DNA of 64,000 bases, from assembly GCF_014058705.1 (NCBI RefSeq), contig NZ_CP059692.1, positions 2,981,001 to 3,045,000 of the forward strand. Reading direction: 5' to 3'. Numbering within the stretch: position 1 is the stretch's first letter; each line of letters starts with the position of its first letter. Shown here one piece after another: positions 1 to 7,498 of this stretch. Under the pieces are notes generated by a model. The model had not been told where the DNA came from. It saw only the letters and a list, made by a program, of their open reading frames with translations, and made no database searches. The stretch comes from Aureimonas mangrovi (GTDB taxonomy: Bacteria; Pseudomonadota; Alphaproteobacteria; Rhizobiales; Rhizobiaceae). The translations under genes were made by a program, and so were the position numbers.

Positions 1-2
1 TC

Positions 3-398
3 GTCTTCGGCGCCTCGCTGATGGTCGACGGAGCCACCGCTCTGGCGCGTGGCGTCGGGATCAGCGAGGCGGTCATCGGACTGACGGTGGTGGCTGTCGG
101 CACCTCGCTGCCCGAACTGGCCGCCACCATCTCGGCGTCGCGCAAAGGTCAGACGGAGGTGGTTGTGGGCAACATCCTCGGCTCGAACGTCTTCAACCTC
201 CTGGCGATCCTCGGCATCACCGCGCTTATCACCCCGATCCCGGTCGCCGCGCAGTTCGCGAGCTTCGACGCGCCCGTGATGGCCGGCGTCGCAGTCGTCG
301 CGGCGATCGCGCTCCTCACGCTCAGGCGCATCGGCCGCACCGCCGGCGGAGCGCTCCTCGCCGCCTATGCCGGCTATGTCGCGATACAGGTCGTGTGA
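3..398 (+). CDS. Calcium/sodium antiporter, C-terminal part (5' end outside window)
   Basis: The frame is open from the window edge, so the start lies upstream and about 131 C-terminal residues are visible. The motif GTSLPELAAT followed by GNILGSNVFNLL is the second alpha-repeat of the Na+/Ca2+ exchanger (YrbG/CaxA) family, where acidic and polar residues line the ion path in the inner membrane. Two or three hydrophobic segments follow, ending in a short tail. The family exchanges Na+ or H+ for Ca2+; the exact ion is inferred. It reads toward the TPP riboswitch, about 50 bases downstream, with no obvious terminator between. Confidence 0.85.
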   Translation, partial: VFGASLMVDGATALARGVGISEAVIGLTVVAVGTSLPELAATISASRKGQTEVVVGNILGSNVFNLLAILGITALITPIPVAAQFASFDAPVMAGVAVVAAIALLTLRRIGRTAGGALLAAYAGYVAIQVV

Positions 399-447
399 GA
401 CGCGGGCGGCGGTTTCACCCGGCGCACGGATGACGTAGTGTCGGCCT

Positions 448-541
448 TGCGACAGGGGCGCCCCGCGATGCCGGGGCTGAGAGGACGGCGCGAGGCCGTC
501 CGACCCTCAACAGCTGATCTGGATCATACCAGCGGAGCGAG
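448..541 (+). promoter_or_regulatory. TPP riboswitch (THI element)
   Basis: The stretch carries the conserved blocks of the thiamine pyrophosphate aptamer in order: GGGGCGCC, GGCTGAGA, ACCC and CTGATCTGGATCAT followed by CCAGCG. A variable GC-rich stem lies between CTGAGA and ACCC. The 3' end (GCGGAG, 532-537) is also the best Shine-Dalgarno for the ATG at 548, so control is probably at translation initiation: ligand-bound aptamer would hide the ribosome site. The downstream gene encodes a YkoF-type thiamine/HMP-binding protein, which fits. Confidence 0.93.
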
Positions 542-547
542 GCGGCC

Positions 548-1153
548 ATGTATGCAGGCGCACAGATTTCCCTTCACCCGATGAGCGCGGACTTCGTGTC
601 GGTGATCATGAACGCGCTCGGAGCGCTCGATCCCTATCGCGAACGCATGCGCATCGAGACGGACGACATCTCGACGCATCTTTCGGGCGCGGCCGACGAA
701 CTTTTTCCCGCCATGCGCGACCTGTTCGCGGCGGCCGCCGCGACGGGCGAGCACGTCGTCCTTTCGGCCACGGTCTCGCGCGGCTGTCCCGGCGGCGCGG
801 GAGAACCGGAAGGCCCCGAACCGGCCTTCGGCATGATCGAGCCGCTCTCCGCCAATATCGATGCGTGCCTTACAGCCGTCTCGGCCGCCCCCGTGCTCGG
901 GCAGACCGTCGCCGCGCAGTTTGCCTATTATCCGCTGGGCGAGAATCGCCACATGGACGGAATCGAGGCGTGCATCGCGTTTCTGAGCAGATCCGGCGTG
1001 CTCGACAGGCCGAAGAATTTCGTCACCAAGCTGCGCGGCGACGCCGGGCCTGTCTTCGAGACGCTGGGCCGCTCCTTCCTGTGCTTCGCGCCGGCGCAGG
1101 CGCATGTGGCGATGGACGTGACCGTCTCGGCCAACAGCCCGAGCGCGCGTTGA
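548..1153 (+). CDS. YkoF-family thiamine/hydroxymethylpyrimidine-binding protein
   Basis: A 201-residue soluble protein with two related ACT-like halves (about residues 3-80 and 110-195), the layout of the YkoF family that binds thiamine or its HMP precursor. It lies directly behind a TPP riboswitch, as YkoF genes often do, which supports a thiamine-salvage role. In many bacteria YkoF sits beside an ABC importer for HMP (ThiXYZ type); none is adjacent here, so any partner is encoded elsewhere. The ATG at 548 follows the ribosome site embedded in the aptamer. Its TGA stop abuts the stop of the convergent gene (TGATCA). Confidence 0.85.
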   Translation: MYAGAQISLHPMSADFVSVIMNALGALDPYRERMRIETDDISTHLSGAADELFPAMRDLFAAAAATGEHVVLSATVSRGCPGGAGEPEGPEPAFGMIEPLSANIDACLTAVSAAPVLGQTVAAQFAYYPLGENRHMDGIEACIAFLSRSGVLDRPKNFVTKLRGDAGPVFETLGRSFLCFAPAQAHVAMDVTVSANSPSAR

Positions 1154-1405
1154 TCAGTCCGCGCTCGGCAGGCGGCGCATGGTGAACTCAACCTCGTCGC
1201 CCGGCAGGACGCGCCAGCTCTCCACCTCGGTCCAGTAGGCGGCCTTCGGGTAGCGCTCGAACCATTCGCGCGCCTTCAGCCGCGCTTCGCCGCGCGGCAG
1301 CGTGAAGGTCTCGCGCAGGAAACTGTCCCGCGCGCCGGCACGGTTCTTCCGGGCCCGCAGATGGCGGCGCAGATTCTCAAGCGGTGGAGGCGGCAGGCGG
1401 CTCAT
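1154..1405 (-). CDS. Small conserved-type hypothetical protein (83 aa)
   Basis: An 83-residue protein with no signal peptide or membrane segment. The first 30 residues are proline- and arginine-rich; the rest reads like a small folded domain with several tryptophans and tyrosines (WFERYPKAAYW, ESWRVLPGDEVEF). It is divergent from hemF, whose start lies 168 bases away, and its stop abuts that of the YkoF gene. I do not recognise the family. The intact frame and tight packing argue for a real gene, but there is no functional evidence. Confidence 0.6.
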   Translation of the reverse strand: MSRLPPPPLENLRRHLRARKNRAGARDSFLRETFTLPRGEARLKAREWFERYPKAAYWTEVESWRVLPGDEVEFTMRRLPSAD

Positions 1406-1572
1406 GGGCGGGCGGGCTCGTTCATCCAGCGGCTCTCGAGCCTTGAAGATAGGCGCGGCACAGCGCTTTGGCGAATCATTCCAAGGTCTTCCGCGATGGT
1501 CACGGACCTGTTACGCGAGAACGGAAAGGCGCCCGAACGGCGACGGCGCCGTTGCCGGAGGAACAGGTGCTG

Positions 1573-2481
1573 ATGGAACGTCCCGAACTGCCGAAGGGCC
1601 TGCCGGAGAACATCTCCGAGAAGAAGGAACTCGCGCGGGTCTGGTTCGAGACGCTGCGCGACAAGATCATCACCGCGTTCGAGGCGCTGGAGGACGAGTT
1701 CGGGGAGGACACCGGCCTTCCCGCCGGGCGTTTCGAGCGCAAGCCCTGGACGCGCGAGGGCGATGGCGGCGGCGGCGTGATGTCGATGATGCACGGCCGC
1801 GTGTTCGAGAAGGTCGGCGTCCACACCTCCACCGTCCACGGCACGCTGTCGGAAGACTTCGCGCAGAACATTCCCGGCGCGGAGGAGGACCGCTCCTTCT
1901 GGGCGTCGGGCATCTCGCTGATCGCCCACATGCGCAATCCGAACGTGCCGGCGGTCCACATGAACACGCGCATGGTCGTGACCACCGGCCAGTGGTTCGG
2001 CGGCGGCGCCGATCTCACACCGGTGCTCGACAGGCGCCGGCGTGCCGACGATCCGGACACGCTCGCCTTCCACAAGGCGATGAAGTTCGTGTGCGAGCGC
2101 CACTCCGGCATCGTCAGCCACGACACGCTGAAGCAGTGGTGCGACGAGTATTTCTATCTGCCGCACCGCGACGAGCATCGCGGCGTCGGCGGCATCTTCT
2201 ACGACTGGCTACATTCGCCCGCCGAGAAAGGCGGCTGGGATGCCGACTTTGCCTTCACCAAGGATGTCGGAAAGGCCTTCCTCGTGGTGTACCCACATCT
2301 GGTGCGGCAGAACGCCGCACATGCCTATACGGAAGCTGACCGCGACGAGCAGCTTGTGCGGCGGGGGCGCTACGTCGAATACAATCTGCTCTACGACCGG
2401 GGAACCCTGTTCGGGCTGAAGACAGGCGGCAATATCGAGGCGATCCTGTCCTCTCTCCCGCCGCTGGTGAAGTGGCCCTGA
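1573..2481 (+). CDS. hemF: Oxygen-dependent coproporphyrinogen III oxidase
   Basis: Catalyses the aerobic oxidative decarboxylation of coproporphyrinogen III to protoporphyrinogen IX in haem synthesis, in the cytoplasm. The 302-residue product has the family pattern: an N-terminal [13 protein letters not shown] helix, [10 protein letters not shown] and GGGADLTPV in the core, and the C-terminal [16 protein letters not shown] and GGNIEAIL. Length matches the usual 300 residues. The frame is open back to an ATG at 1468, but ATG 1573 is preferred because GGAGG lies at 1557-1561 and homologues begin MERPE-like. It stands alone, divergent from a small hypothetical gene. Confidence 0.95.
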   Translation: MERPELPKGLPENISEKKELARVWFETLRDKIITAFEALEDEFGEDTGLPAGRFERKPWTREGDGGGGVMSMMHGRVFEKVGVHTSTVHGTLSEDFAQNIPGAEEDRSFWASGISLIAHMRNPNVPAVHMNTRMVVTTGQWFGGGADLTPVLDRRRRADDPDTLAFHKAMKFVCERHSGIVSHDTLKQWCDEYFYLPHRDEHRGVGGIFYDWLHSPAEKGGWDADFAFTKDVGKAFLVVYPHLVRQNAAHAYTEADRDEQLVRRGRYVEYNLLYDRGTLFGLKTGGNIEAILSSLPPLVKWP

Positions 2482-2510
2482 ACGGCGCCGCAGCATGGGG
2501 CATGCGCCAT

Positions 2511-2527
2511 TGTTTCATGTTGAAACA
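2511..2527. promoter_or_regulatory. Inverted repeat TGTTTCA-N3-TGAAACA, possible operator
   Basis: A perfect 7-base inverted repeat with a 3-base spacer lies 55 bases before the DUF1059 start and just upstream of a CtrA-type box. Its size and symmetry fit a dimeric repressor or activator site. No cognate regulator is adjacent, so the assignment is inference. Confidence 0.4.
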
Positions 2528-2545
2528 TTCCGCGATAAGCGCATC

Positions 2546-2560
2546 TTAATCTCTCGTTAA
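2546..2560. promoter_or_regulatory. CtrA-type box TTAA-N7-TTAA
   Basis: A perfect match to the full-length alphaproteobacterial CtrA binding motif (TTAA, seven bases, TTAA), 22 bases before the DUF1059 start. At that distance it would overlap or adjoin the promoter, so CtrA could activate or repress. Established for the CtrA family in general; occupancy here is inferred. Confidence 0.55.
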
Positions 2561-2581
2561 GGCGTGACACGGGAGGCAGAC

Positions 2582-2758
2582 ATGTTCGAGCTGAAATGTG
2601 CAGGCGTCATACCGGGATGCGAGCGCGTGATCCGCGCCGAGAGCGAGGCCGAAGTGGTTCGGCGTGCTGTCGTCCAGGCCAAGCAGATGGGTGTCGATCG
2701 TATCACTCCCGTCATGCTGGATGCGCTGCGCGGCGCCACTGTCGAAGCGCGCCACTGA
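2582..2758 (+). CDS. DUF1059 family small protein
   Basis: A 58-residue protein matching the DUF1059 pattern: an N-terminal LKCAGVIPGC with two cysteines, a basic/acidic central helix and a C-terminal VTPVMLDALRG-like helix. Function of the family is not established; the paired cysteines could bind metal or form a disulfide. ATG 2582 is chosen over the in-frame ATG at 2564 because GGGAGG lies about 7 bases upstream and the family starts near this point. It has its own promoter region (CtrA-type box and inverted repeat) and its own terminator, so it is probably monocistronic. Confidence 0.8.
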   Translation: MFELKCAGVIPGCERVIRAESEAEVVRRAVVQAKQMGVDRITPVMLDALRGATVEARH

Positions 2759-2787
2759 ATAGAAACCACAACGATCGAACGCTTCGG

Positions 2788-2813
2788 GCGGGCCGCGCAG
2801 CGGCCCGCTTTTT
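2788..2813 (+). terminator. Rho-independent terminator after DUF1059 gene
   Basis: A perfect 9-bp stem (GCGGGCCGC / GCGGCCCGC) with a 3-base loop is followed by five T residues, 30 bases after the DUF1059 stop. Confidence 0.9.
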
Positions 2814-2885
2814 CGCTGGCGCGGCGTGAGTCCTTTCGGACACACAACGACCGCTCCAACCCGTTGAATCCACGAATCGGACCTT

Positions 2886-2905
2886 GTGAAAACCGGACAC
2901 GGTTT
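2886..2905 (-). terminator. Possible weak terminator of the DUF1285-Nudix-CCA operon
   Basis: On the minus strand a 6-bp stem AAACCG/CGGTTT with a 4-base loop is followed by TT and an A/T-rich stretch, 18 bases after the CCA gene stop. The stem is short, so this is tentative. Confidence 0.4.
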
Positions 2906-2922
2906 GCAAGCCGATGCTGTGG

Positions 2923-4155
2923 TCAGAGCTTTTCGAGAAGCGCGTCCCGGTCGAGCGCGAAGCCACTGTCGACATAGGCGGTTTCCAGGCGCCTCAGGGC
3001 TGCGCCGAAGTCCGGTCCGGGTTGAAGGCCCGCACGTACCAGATCCTCCCCCGACACCGGCAGCTCCGGCTTCTCGAAGCGCTCGGCATGAGCGAGGAGC
3101 GTGAACAGCCGAGCGGAAGCGGCCGAGCCTTCGACGGTGCCGCGCCCCCGCTCTGCCGCGAGCGCGAGGCGCAGCCGATCGATCAGCGCCTGCCGGTCGC
3201 CGTAGTAGAGAAGCCTGCGCAACGCCGCATCGGTGGTTTCAGCGTTCGGCGCCTCGCTCAGCGCCCAGGCCGTCAGCCGGTCGCGGTCGACGTTGGAGAA
3301 GCGCAGGCGCTTGGCGAGCGCGCCCATGCGGGCCCCATCCGGCGGAACGATAGCCATCAGGCGAAGAAGCGGGTCGGCCGGCCAGCCGAGCTCCGCCTCG
3401 GCACGCGCCAGCGGATGGATCGCGTCGATCCCCCACTTCTCGCTCTCGGGAAGGACCTGCGTGAGAACGCCGGACTGGCGCATCCACAAGAGCGCGCGCG
3501 AGGGATCTGGCGCGGCGAGGAGCTTCCTCAGCTCCGCCCAGACGCGCTCGGCCGAAAGCCGAGACAGCCCGTCCTTGAGGCGGACGGTGGCGCGAAGACC
3601 CTCAGCATCCGGACGCCCATCGCCGTACCAAGCGAAGAAGCGATAGAAGCGCAGGATGCGCAGATAGTCCTCCTCGATGCGCGCGGCCGCGTCCCCGATG
3701 AAGCGCAGCGTGCGCGTCTCGATGTCCGCCAGGCCGCCGACGAGGTCGAGGATTTCGCCCTCCGCGTCACAGTAGAGCGCGTTCACGGTGAAGTCGCGCC
3801 GCTCGGCGTCCGCCTTCCAGTCGCGCCCGAAGATCACCTTGGCATGCCGCCCGTCCGTCTCGTGGTCGCGGCGAAGGGTCGTCACCTCGAAGGGACGTTC
3901 GTCCGCAACGACCGTGACGGTGCCGTGGGCGATGCCGGTCGGTACCGCCTTGAAGCCGGCGGCCTGCGCACGCGCGATCACGGCCTGCGGCTCGGCGGTG
4001 GTCGCGATGTCGACATCGGTGATCGGGCGGCCGAGAAGATGGTTGCGGACCGCGCCGCCGACTACGCGCGCCTCCTCTCCGTCCGTGCCGAGGGCCTTCA
4101 AAATAGATCGAAGGCGCGGATCGGCCAGCCAGGCGGCCTCGATCCGTTGGGTCAT
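2923..4155 (-). CDS. cca: CCA-adding tRNA nucleotidyltransferase
   Basis: Adds or repairs the 3' CCA end of tRNA using CTP and ATP. The 410-residue product belongs to the class II poly(A) polymerase/CCA family: GGAVRNHLLG at residues 33-42, then the catalytic DVD (Asp47 and Asp49), RRDFTVNAL near residue 113, and the ERxxxE-type helix EDYLRILRFYRFFAWYG. Start ATG 4155 overlaps the TGA of the upstream Nudix gene by 4 bases (ATGA), suggesting translational coupling; earlier in-frame ATGs lie deep in that gene. Last gene of a three-gene minus operon. Confidence 0.93.
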   Translation of the reverse strand: MTQRIEAAWLADPRLRSILKALGTDGEEARVVGGAVRNHLLGRPITDVDIATTAEPQAVIARAQAAGFKAVPTGIAHGTVTVVADERPFEVTTLRRDHETDGRHAKVIFGRDWKADAERRDFTVNALYCDAEGEILDLVGGLADIETRTLRFIGDAAARIEEDYLRILRFYRFFAWYGDGRPDAEGLRATVRLKDGLSRLSAERVWAELRKLLAAPDPSRALLWMRQSGVLTQVLPESEKWGIDAIHPLARAEAELGWPADPLLRLMAIVPPDGARMGALAKRLRFSNVDRDRLTAWALSEAPNAETTDAALRRLLYYGDRQALIDRLRLALAAERGRGTVEGSAASARLFTLLAHAERFEKPELPVSGEDLVRAGLQPGPDFGAALRRLETAYVDSGFALDRDALLEKL

Positions 4156-4796
4156 GCGTAGAGCCTTTCGTACAGCGTGCGGATGATGCCGGCGGTAACG
4201 CCCCAGATGAAGCGCTCGCCAAAGGGCATCACATAGTAATGGCGCTCCCGCCCCTGCCACATCCGGCTTTCGCGGGTATGGTTCGCGGCATCCATCAGGA
4301 AGGACAACGGCACCTCGAAGACGTCGGCAACCTCGCCCGGCTCGGGCGCGAGCGCGAAGCCCGGCCGCACGAGCGCGAGTACAGGTGTGATCACAAAGCC
4401 GGTGCCCGAGACGTAAACCGGCAGGCGGCCGATCGTCTCGACGAAAGCCGGGTCGAGCGCGATCTCCTCGCGCGCCTCTCGCAGTGCCGCAGCCTCCGGC
4501 GAAGCGTCGCCCGGGTCGATGGAGCCGCCCGGAAAGGCGACCTGCCCGGAATGGTTACGCAGCCCCTTGGCGCGCGTCGTCAGGATGATCGTCGCGCCCT
4601 CCTCCCGGTCCACCACGGGCACGAGGACGGCGGCCGCACGCGCATCCGGACGTTCCGCAAGCTGCTGGAGGTCCGGGTTAAGCACGTGGTCTCCAAGGCG
4701 GCGCTCCAGCCCTTCCGCGCCGATGCTCGCTACCCGCTCGGCGAAGTCGCGCGCGTCGAAAGGCCGGCGGGCGTTCTCGCGCGCGGCCTCAGCCAT
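4152..4796 (-). CDS. Nudix hydrolase, CoA pyrophosphatase type
   Basis: A 214-residue Nudix protein. The domain opens with AAVLVPVVDR and carries the Nudix box: GQVAFPGGSIDPGD followed by EAAALREAREEIAL, with the REAREE metal-binding helix. The preceding LTTRAKGLRNHSGQ matches the UPF0035 signature of CoA/acyl-CoA diphosphatases (NudL), so CoA cleavage is likely though not proven. ATG 4796 overlaps the upstream DUF1285 stop by 8 bases; longer starts would overlap it further. The order DUF1285-Nudix-cca is common in Rhizobiales. Confidence 0.88.
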   Translation of the reverse strand: MAEAARENARRPFDARDFAERVASIGAEGLERRLGDHVLNPDLQQLAERPDARAAAVLVPVVDREEGATIILTTRAKGLRNHSGQVAFPGGSIDPGDASPEAAALREAREEIALDPAFVETIGRLPVYVSGTGFVITPVLALVRPGFALAPEPGEVADVFEVPLSFLMDAANHTRESRMWQGRERHYYVMPFGERFIWGVTAGIIRTLYERLYA

Positions 4797-5520
4797 GCGC
4801 TGCATCCTCCACGGAAAACCGCGCGCCGCCGGAGCGCAAGACGAGGCCTTCGGGTGTCTCCTCGATGAGATCGGCAAGCTCGAGGGCGAGCGCGCGCGTC
4901 AGCCGCGCTTCCAGTCGCCCGCGCACGAGAAGATACGGCACGAAGCCCTCCGTCGCCGACGAGACGCGAATCGGATGATCCGGACCGGCCTCGACGACAT
5001 CGCCGACATTGGTGCGGAAGGTCAGGAGAGCGTCGCCGTCCCGCTCGCCCCGATCCATCTCGACAGCGAGGAAGGGTGCGTCCTCGACGCGGATGCGCAT
5101 CATCTCGACGGGCGTCACCAGATAGGTCTCGCCGTCCTCGTCCTTGCGAAGGACGCTGGAGAAGAGGCGCACCATCTCCGGTCGCCCGATCGGCGAGCCC
5201 TCATGGACCCATGAGCCATCCGAGCGGATCACGATGTCGATATCGCCGCAGTGGTCGGGATGCCATTTCTCGACCGGCGGCGCGGAGCGCCCGGCGCGTT
5301 CGGCCCGTGCCACGAGAGCCGCGAGCCCCGCGCCAACGCCGGTCCTGCCGTCACCTTGCGCCAATCGCGCACCCTCCCGTCCGCTGTCCGAAAAGCCTGA
5401 TACATGGATATGCTGCAGTGCGCTCGCGCACCCGTCCGCAGTCTTATTTTGGCCGGTCTTCACCCTCACCAGATAGTTTTCGCGGGCCGGCTTGCCAGAC
5501 GCGCCCCCGGTCGTTTTCAT
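4789..5520 (-). CDS. DUF1285 domain protein
   Basis: The conserved part starts near residue 75 (PPVEKWHPDHCGDIDIVI, WVHEGSPIGRPEMVRLFSSVL) and runs to the C-terminus, as in the DUF1285 family, whose function is unknown. The annotated 243 residues are longer than most members (about 190), and the first 60 look unlike a fold, so a GTG or TTG start downstream is possible; there is no ATG between 5520 and the core. First gene of the DUF1285-Nudix-cca operon and divergent from the MoxR operon, with only 47 bases between start codons. Confidence 0.8.
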   Translation of the reverse strand: MKTTGGASGKPARENYLVRVKTGQNKTADGCASALQHIHVSGFSDSGREGARLAQGDGRTGVGAGLAALVARAERAGRSAPPVEKWHPDHCGDIDIVIRSDGSWVHEGSPIGRPEMVRLFSSVLRKDEDGETYLVTPVEMMRIRVEDAPFLAVEMDRGERDGDALLTFRTNVGDVVEAGPDHPIRVSSATEGFVPYLLVRGRLEARLTRALALELADLIEETPEGLVLRSGGARFSVEDAAHG

Positions 5521-5567
5521 GCGGCCGACGCCGTGCGGGCCCGCCCGGTCATGCCATTGGAGTGCCC

Positions 5568-6578
5568 ATGACGATCCTCGAGCCGCAGACCCCCACGCTC
5601 GACGCCGATGCCATGGTGGGCCTCGCCGAACGCGCGCTTGCCGACATCGCGGAGGTCCGCGCTTCGGTCGGCCGCGTCATCTTCGGGCAGGAGGCGGTCG
5701 TCGAGCAGAGCCTCGTCGCGATTCTGGCGGGCGGGCACGCGCTCCTCGTCGGCGTGCCGGGCCTTGCCAAGACGAAGCTCGTGGAAACGCTCGGGACCGC
5801 GCTCGGCCTCGACGCCAAGCGCATCCAGTTCACGCCCGATCTGATGCCCTCCGACATCGTCGGCTCGGAGGTGATGGACCAGGACGAGAGCGGCCGCCGC
5901 TCCTTCCGCTTCGTGAAGGGGCCGGTCTTCGCGCAGCTCCTGATGGCCGACGAGGTGAACCGCGCCAGCCCGCGCACCCAGTCGGCGCTTCTGCAGGCCA
6001 TGCAGGAATACCATGTGACGGTGGCCGGCGAGCGCCATGACCTGCCCGCGCCCTTCCACGTCCTCGCCACGCAGAACCCCCTGGAGCAGGAGGGTACCTA
6101 CCCGCTGCCCGAGGCCCAGCTCGATCGTTTCCTGATGCAGGTCGACGTCCACTACCCCGACATCGAAGCCGAGCGTCGCATCGTCCTCGCCACGACCGGC
6201 GCCTCCGAGGAGCGCGCCGTTTCCGTCCTGTCCGCCGAGCGCCTGCGCGAGATCCAGACGCTGGTGCGCCGCATGCCCGTGACCGAGAGCGTCGTCGACG
6301 CGATCCTGAAGCTCGTGCGCTCGGCCCGGCCGGGGGAAGGCTCGAGCGAGGCTGACACGCATGTCGCCTGGGGCCCCGGCCCACGCGCTTCGCAGGCGTT
6401 GATGACCTGCGTGCGCGCCCGCGCCCTCTACGACGGCCGCCTCGCTCCATCGATCGACGACGTGCGCGCGCTCGCCGAGCCGATCCTGCAGCACCGCATG
6501 GCGCTGAACTTTTCGGCGCGCGCCGAGGGGGTCTCGATCCGCTCGGTGATCGCCGCCCTGAAGCGCGACATCGGCTGA
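5568..6578 (+). CDS. MoxR-family AAA+ ATPase
   Basis: A 336-residue AAA+ ATPase of the MoxR clade. Walker A is GVPGLAKTK (residues 62-70), Walker B is LLMADEVNRA, followed by the MoxR signature SALLQAMQE and the sensor region LATQNPLEQEGTYPLPEAQLDRF. MoxR proteins act as chaperones for vWA-domain partners, often assembling metal-dependent or envelope complexes. Here it heads an operon with a DUF58 protein and two large membrane proteins, the usual MoxR partners. ATG 5568 matches the family start; the frame is open far upstream without homology. Confidence 0.93.
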   Translation: MTILEPQTPTLDADAMVGLAERALADIAEVRASVGRVIFGQEAVVEQSLVAILAGGHALLVGVPGLAKTKLVETLGTALGLDAKRIQFTPDLMPSDIVGSEVMDQDESGRRSFRFVKGPVFAQLLMADEVNRASPRTQSALLQAMQEYHVTVAGERHDLPAPFHVLATQNPLEQEGTYPLPEAQLDRFLMQVDVHYPDIEAERRIVLATTGASEERAVSVLSAERLREIQTLVRRMPVTESVVDAILKLVRSARPGEGSSEADTHVAWGPGPRASQALMTCVRARALYDGRLAPSIDDVRALAEPILQHRMALNFSARAEGVSIRSVIAALKRDIG

Positions 6579-6583
6579 GCCCG

Positions 6584-7498
6584 ATGGCCGCGATCGGCAC
6601 CACGGCCGAGATCACGCAAGCCGGCGAGGCGCTCGGGCGCGCCCGCCAGCGCGCGAGCCTGCTGCCCGATCTTCTCGTCGAGGCGCAGCGTATCGCCGCC
6701 AACGTCTCGGCCGGCTGGCACGGGCGGCGCCGGCGCGGCAGCGGCGAGAATTTCTGGCAGTTCCGGCCCTTCGTCGACGGCGAGCCTGTCAACCGGATCG
6801 ATTGGCGCCGATCGGCCCGCGACGATCATCTCTACCTGCGCGACCGCGAATGGGAGGCGGCCCAGACCGTCTGGCTGTGGGCCGACCCCTCGCCCTCCAT
6901 GCTCTATCGCTCGCAAGGGGCGAGCGTTTCGAAGGAGTCGCGCGCGCTCGTCCTGGTGCTCGCGCTCGCCGAGCTTCTGGCGCGCTCGGGCGAGCGGATC
7001 GGCTATCCGGGTGTGATGGAGCCGGTTTCGGCGCGCAACGCATCCGAGCGCGTGGCCGCCGCGCTCGCCACGACCCGACCCGCAGGCGGCCTGCCGCCGA
7101 CAGACCGGCTGCGCCGCTTCAGCGAGCTTGTGCTTGTCTCCGACTTCCTCGATCCCGTCGAGGAGACCGAAGCGGCGATCTCCCGCATGGCCGCTCTCGG
7201 CGTGCGCGGCCATATCCTGCAGGTCGTCGATCCGGCCGAGGAGCGCTTTCCCTACAGCGGGCGCACCGAATTCCGCGACCCGGAGACCGGCGCGCGGCTG
7301 ACGGCCGGCCGGGCCGAAGCCCTGAAGGCGGATTACGAGCGTCTGTTCGCCGCACAGCGCGCGACGCTCGCCGACCGCTGCCGCCATGTCGGCTGGAGCT
7401 TCACCGTCCACCACACCGATCGCCTCGCCTCCGAAGCGCTGCTGGCCCTTCACGGCCGCCTGTCCGGCGTGCCGCAGGTTGCAGGAGGACGCCGCTGA
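6584..7498 (+). CDS. DUF58 domain protein, MoxR partner
   Basis: A 304-residue protein with the DUF58 signature: GSGENFWQFRPF, then DWRRSARDDHLYLRDREWEAAQTVWLW. DUF58 proteins carry a degenerate vWA fold and accompany MoxR ATPases in nearly all bacteria; they are thought to be the chaperone client. It starts 5 bases after the MoxR stop and its TGA overlaps the next ATG by one base (TGATG), so the four genes are very likely one transcript. Confidence 0.9.
   Translation: MAAIGTTAEITQAGEALGRARQRASLLPDLLVEAQRIAANVSAGWHGRRRRGSGENFWQFRPFVDGEPVNRIDWRRSARDDHLYLRDREWEAAQTVWLWADPSPSMLYRSQGASVSKESRALVLVLALAELLARSGERIGYPGVMEPVSARNASERVAAALATTRPAGGLPPTDRLRRFSELVLVSDFLDPVEETEAAISRMAALGVRGHILQVVDPAEERFPYSGRTEFRDPETGARLTAGRAEALKADYERLFAAQRATLADRCRHVGWSFTVHHTDRLASEALLALHGRLSGVPQVAGGRR

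Noticed and set aside
2914-4161. A 415-codon plus-strand frame over the cca gene
   Set aside because: Shadow frame; the minus-strand CCA enzyme motifs are unambiguous.
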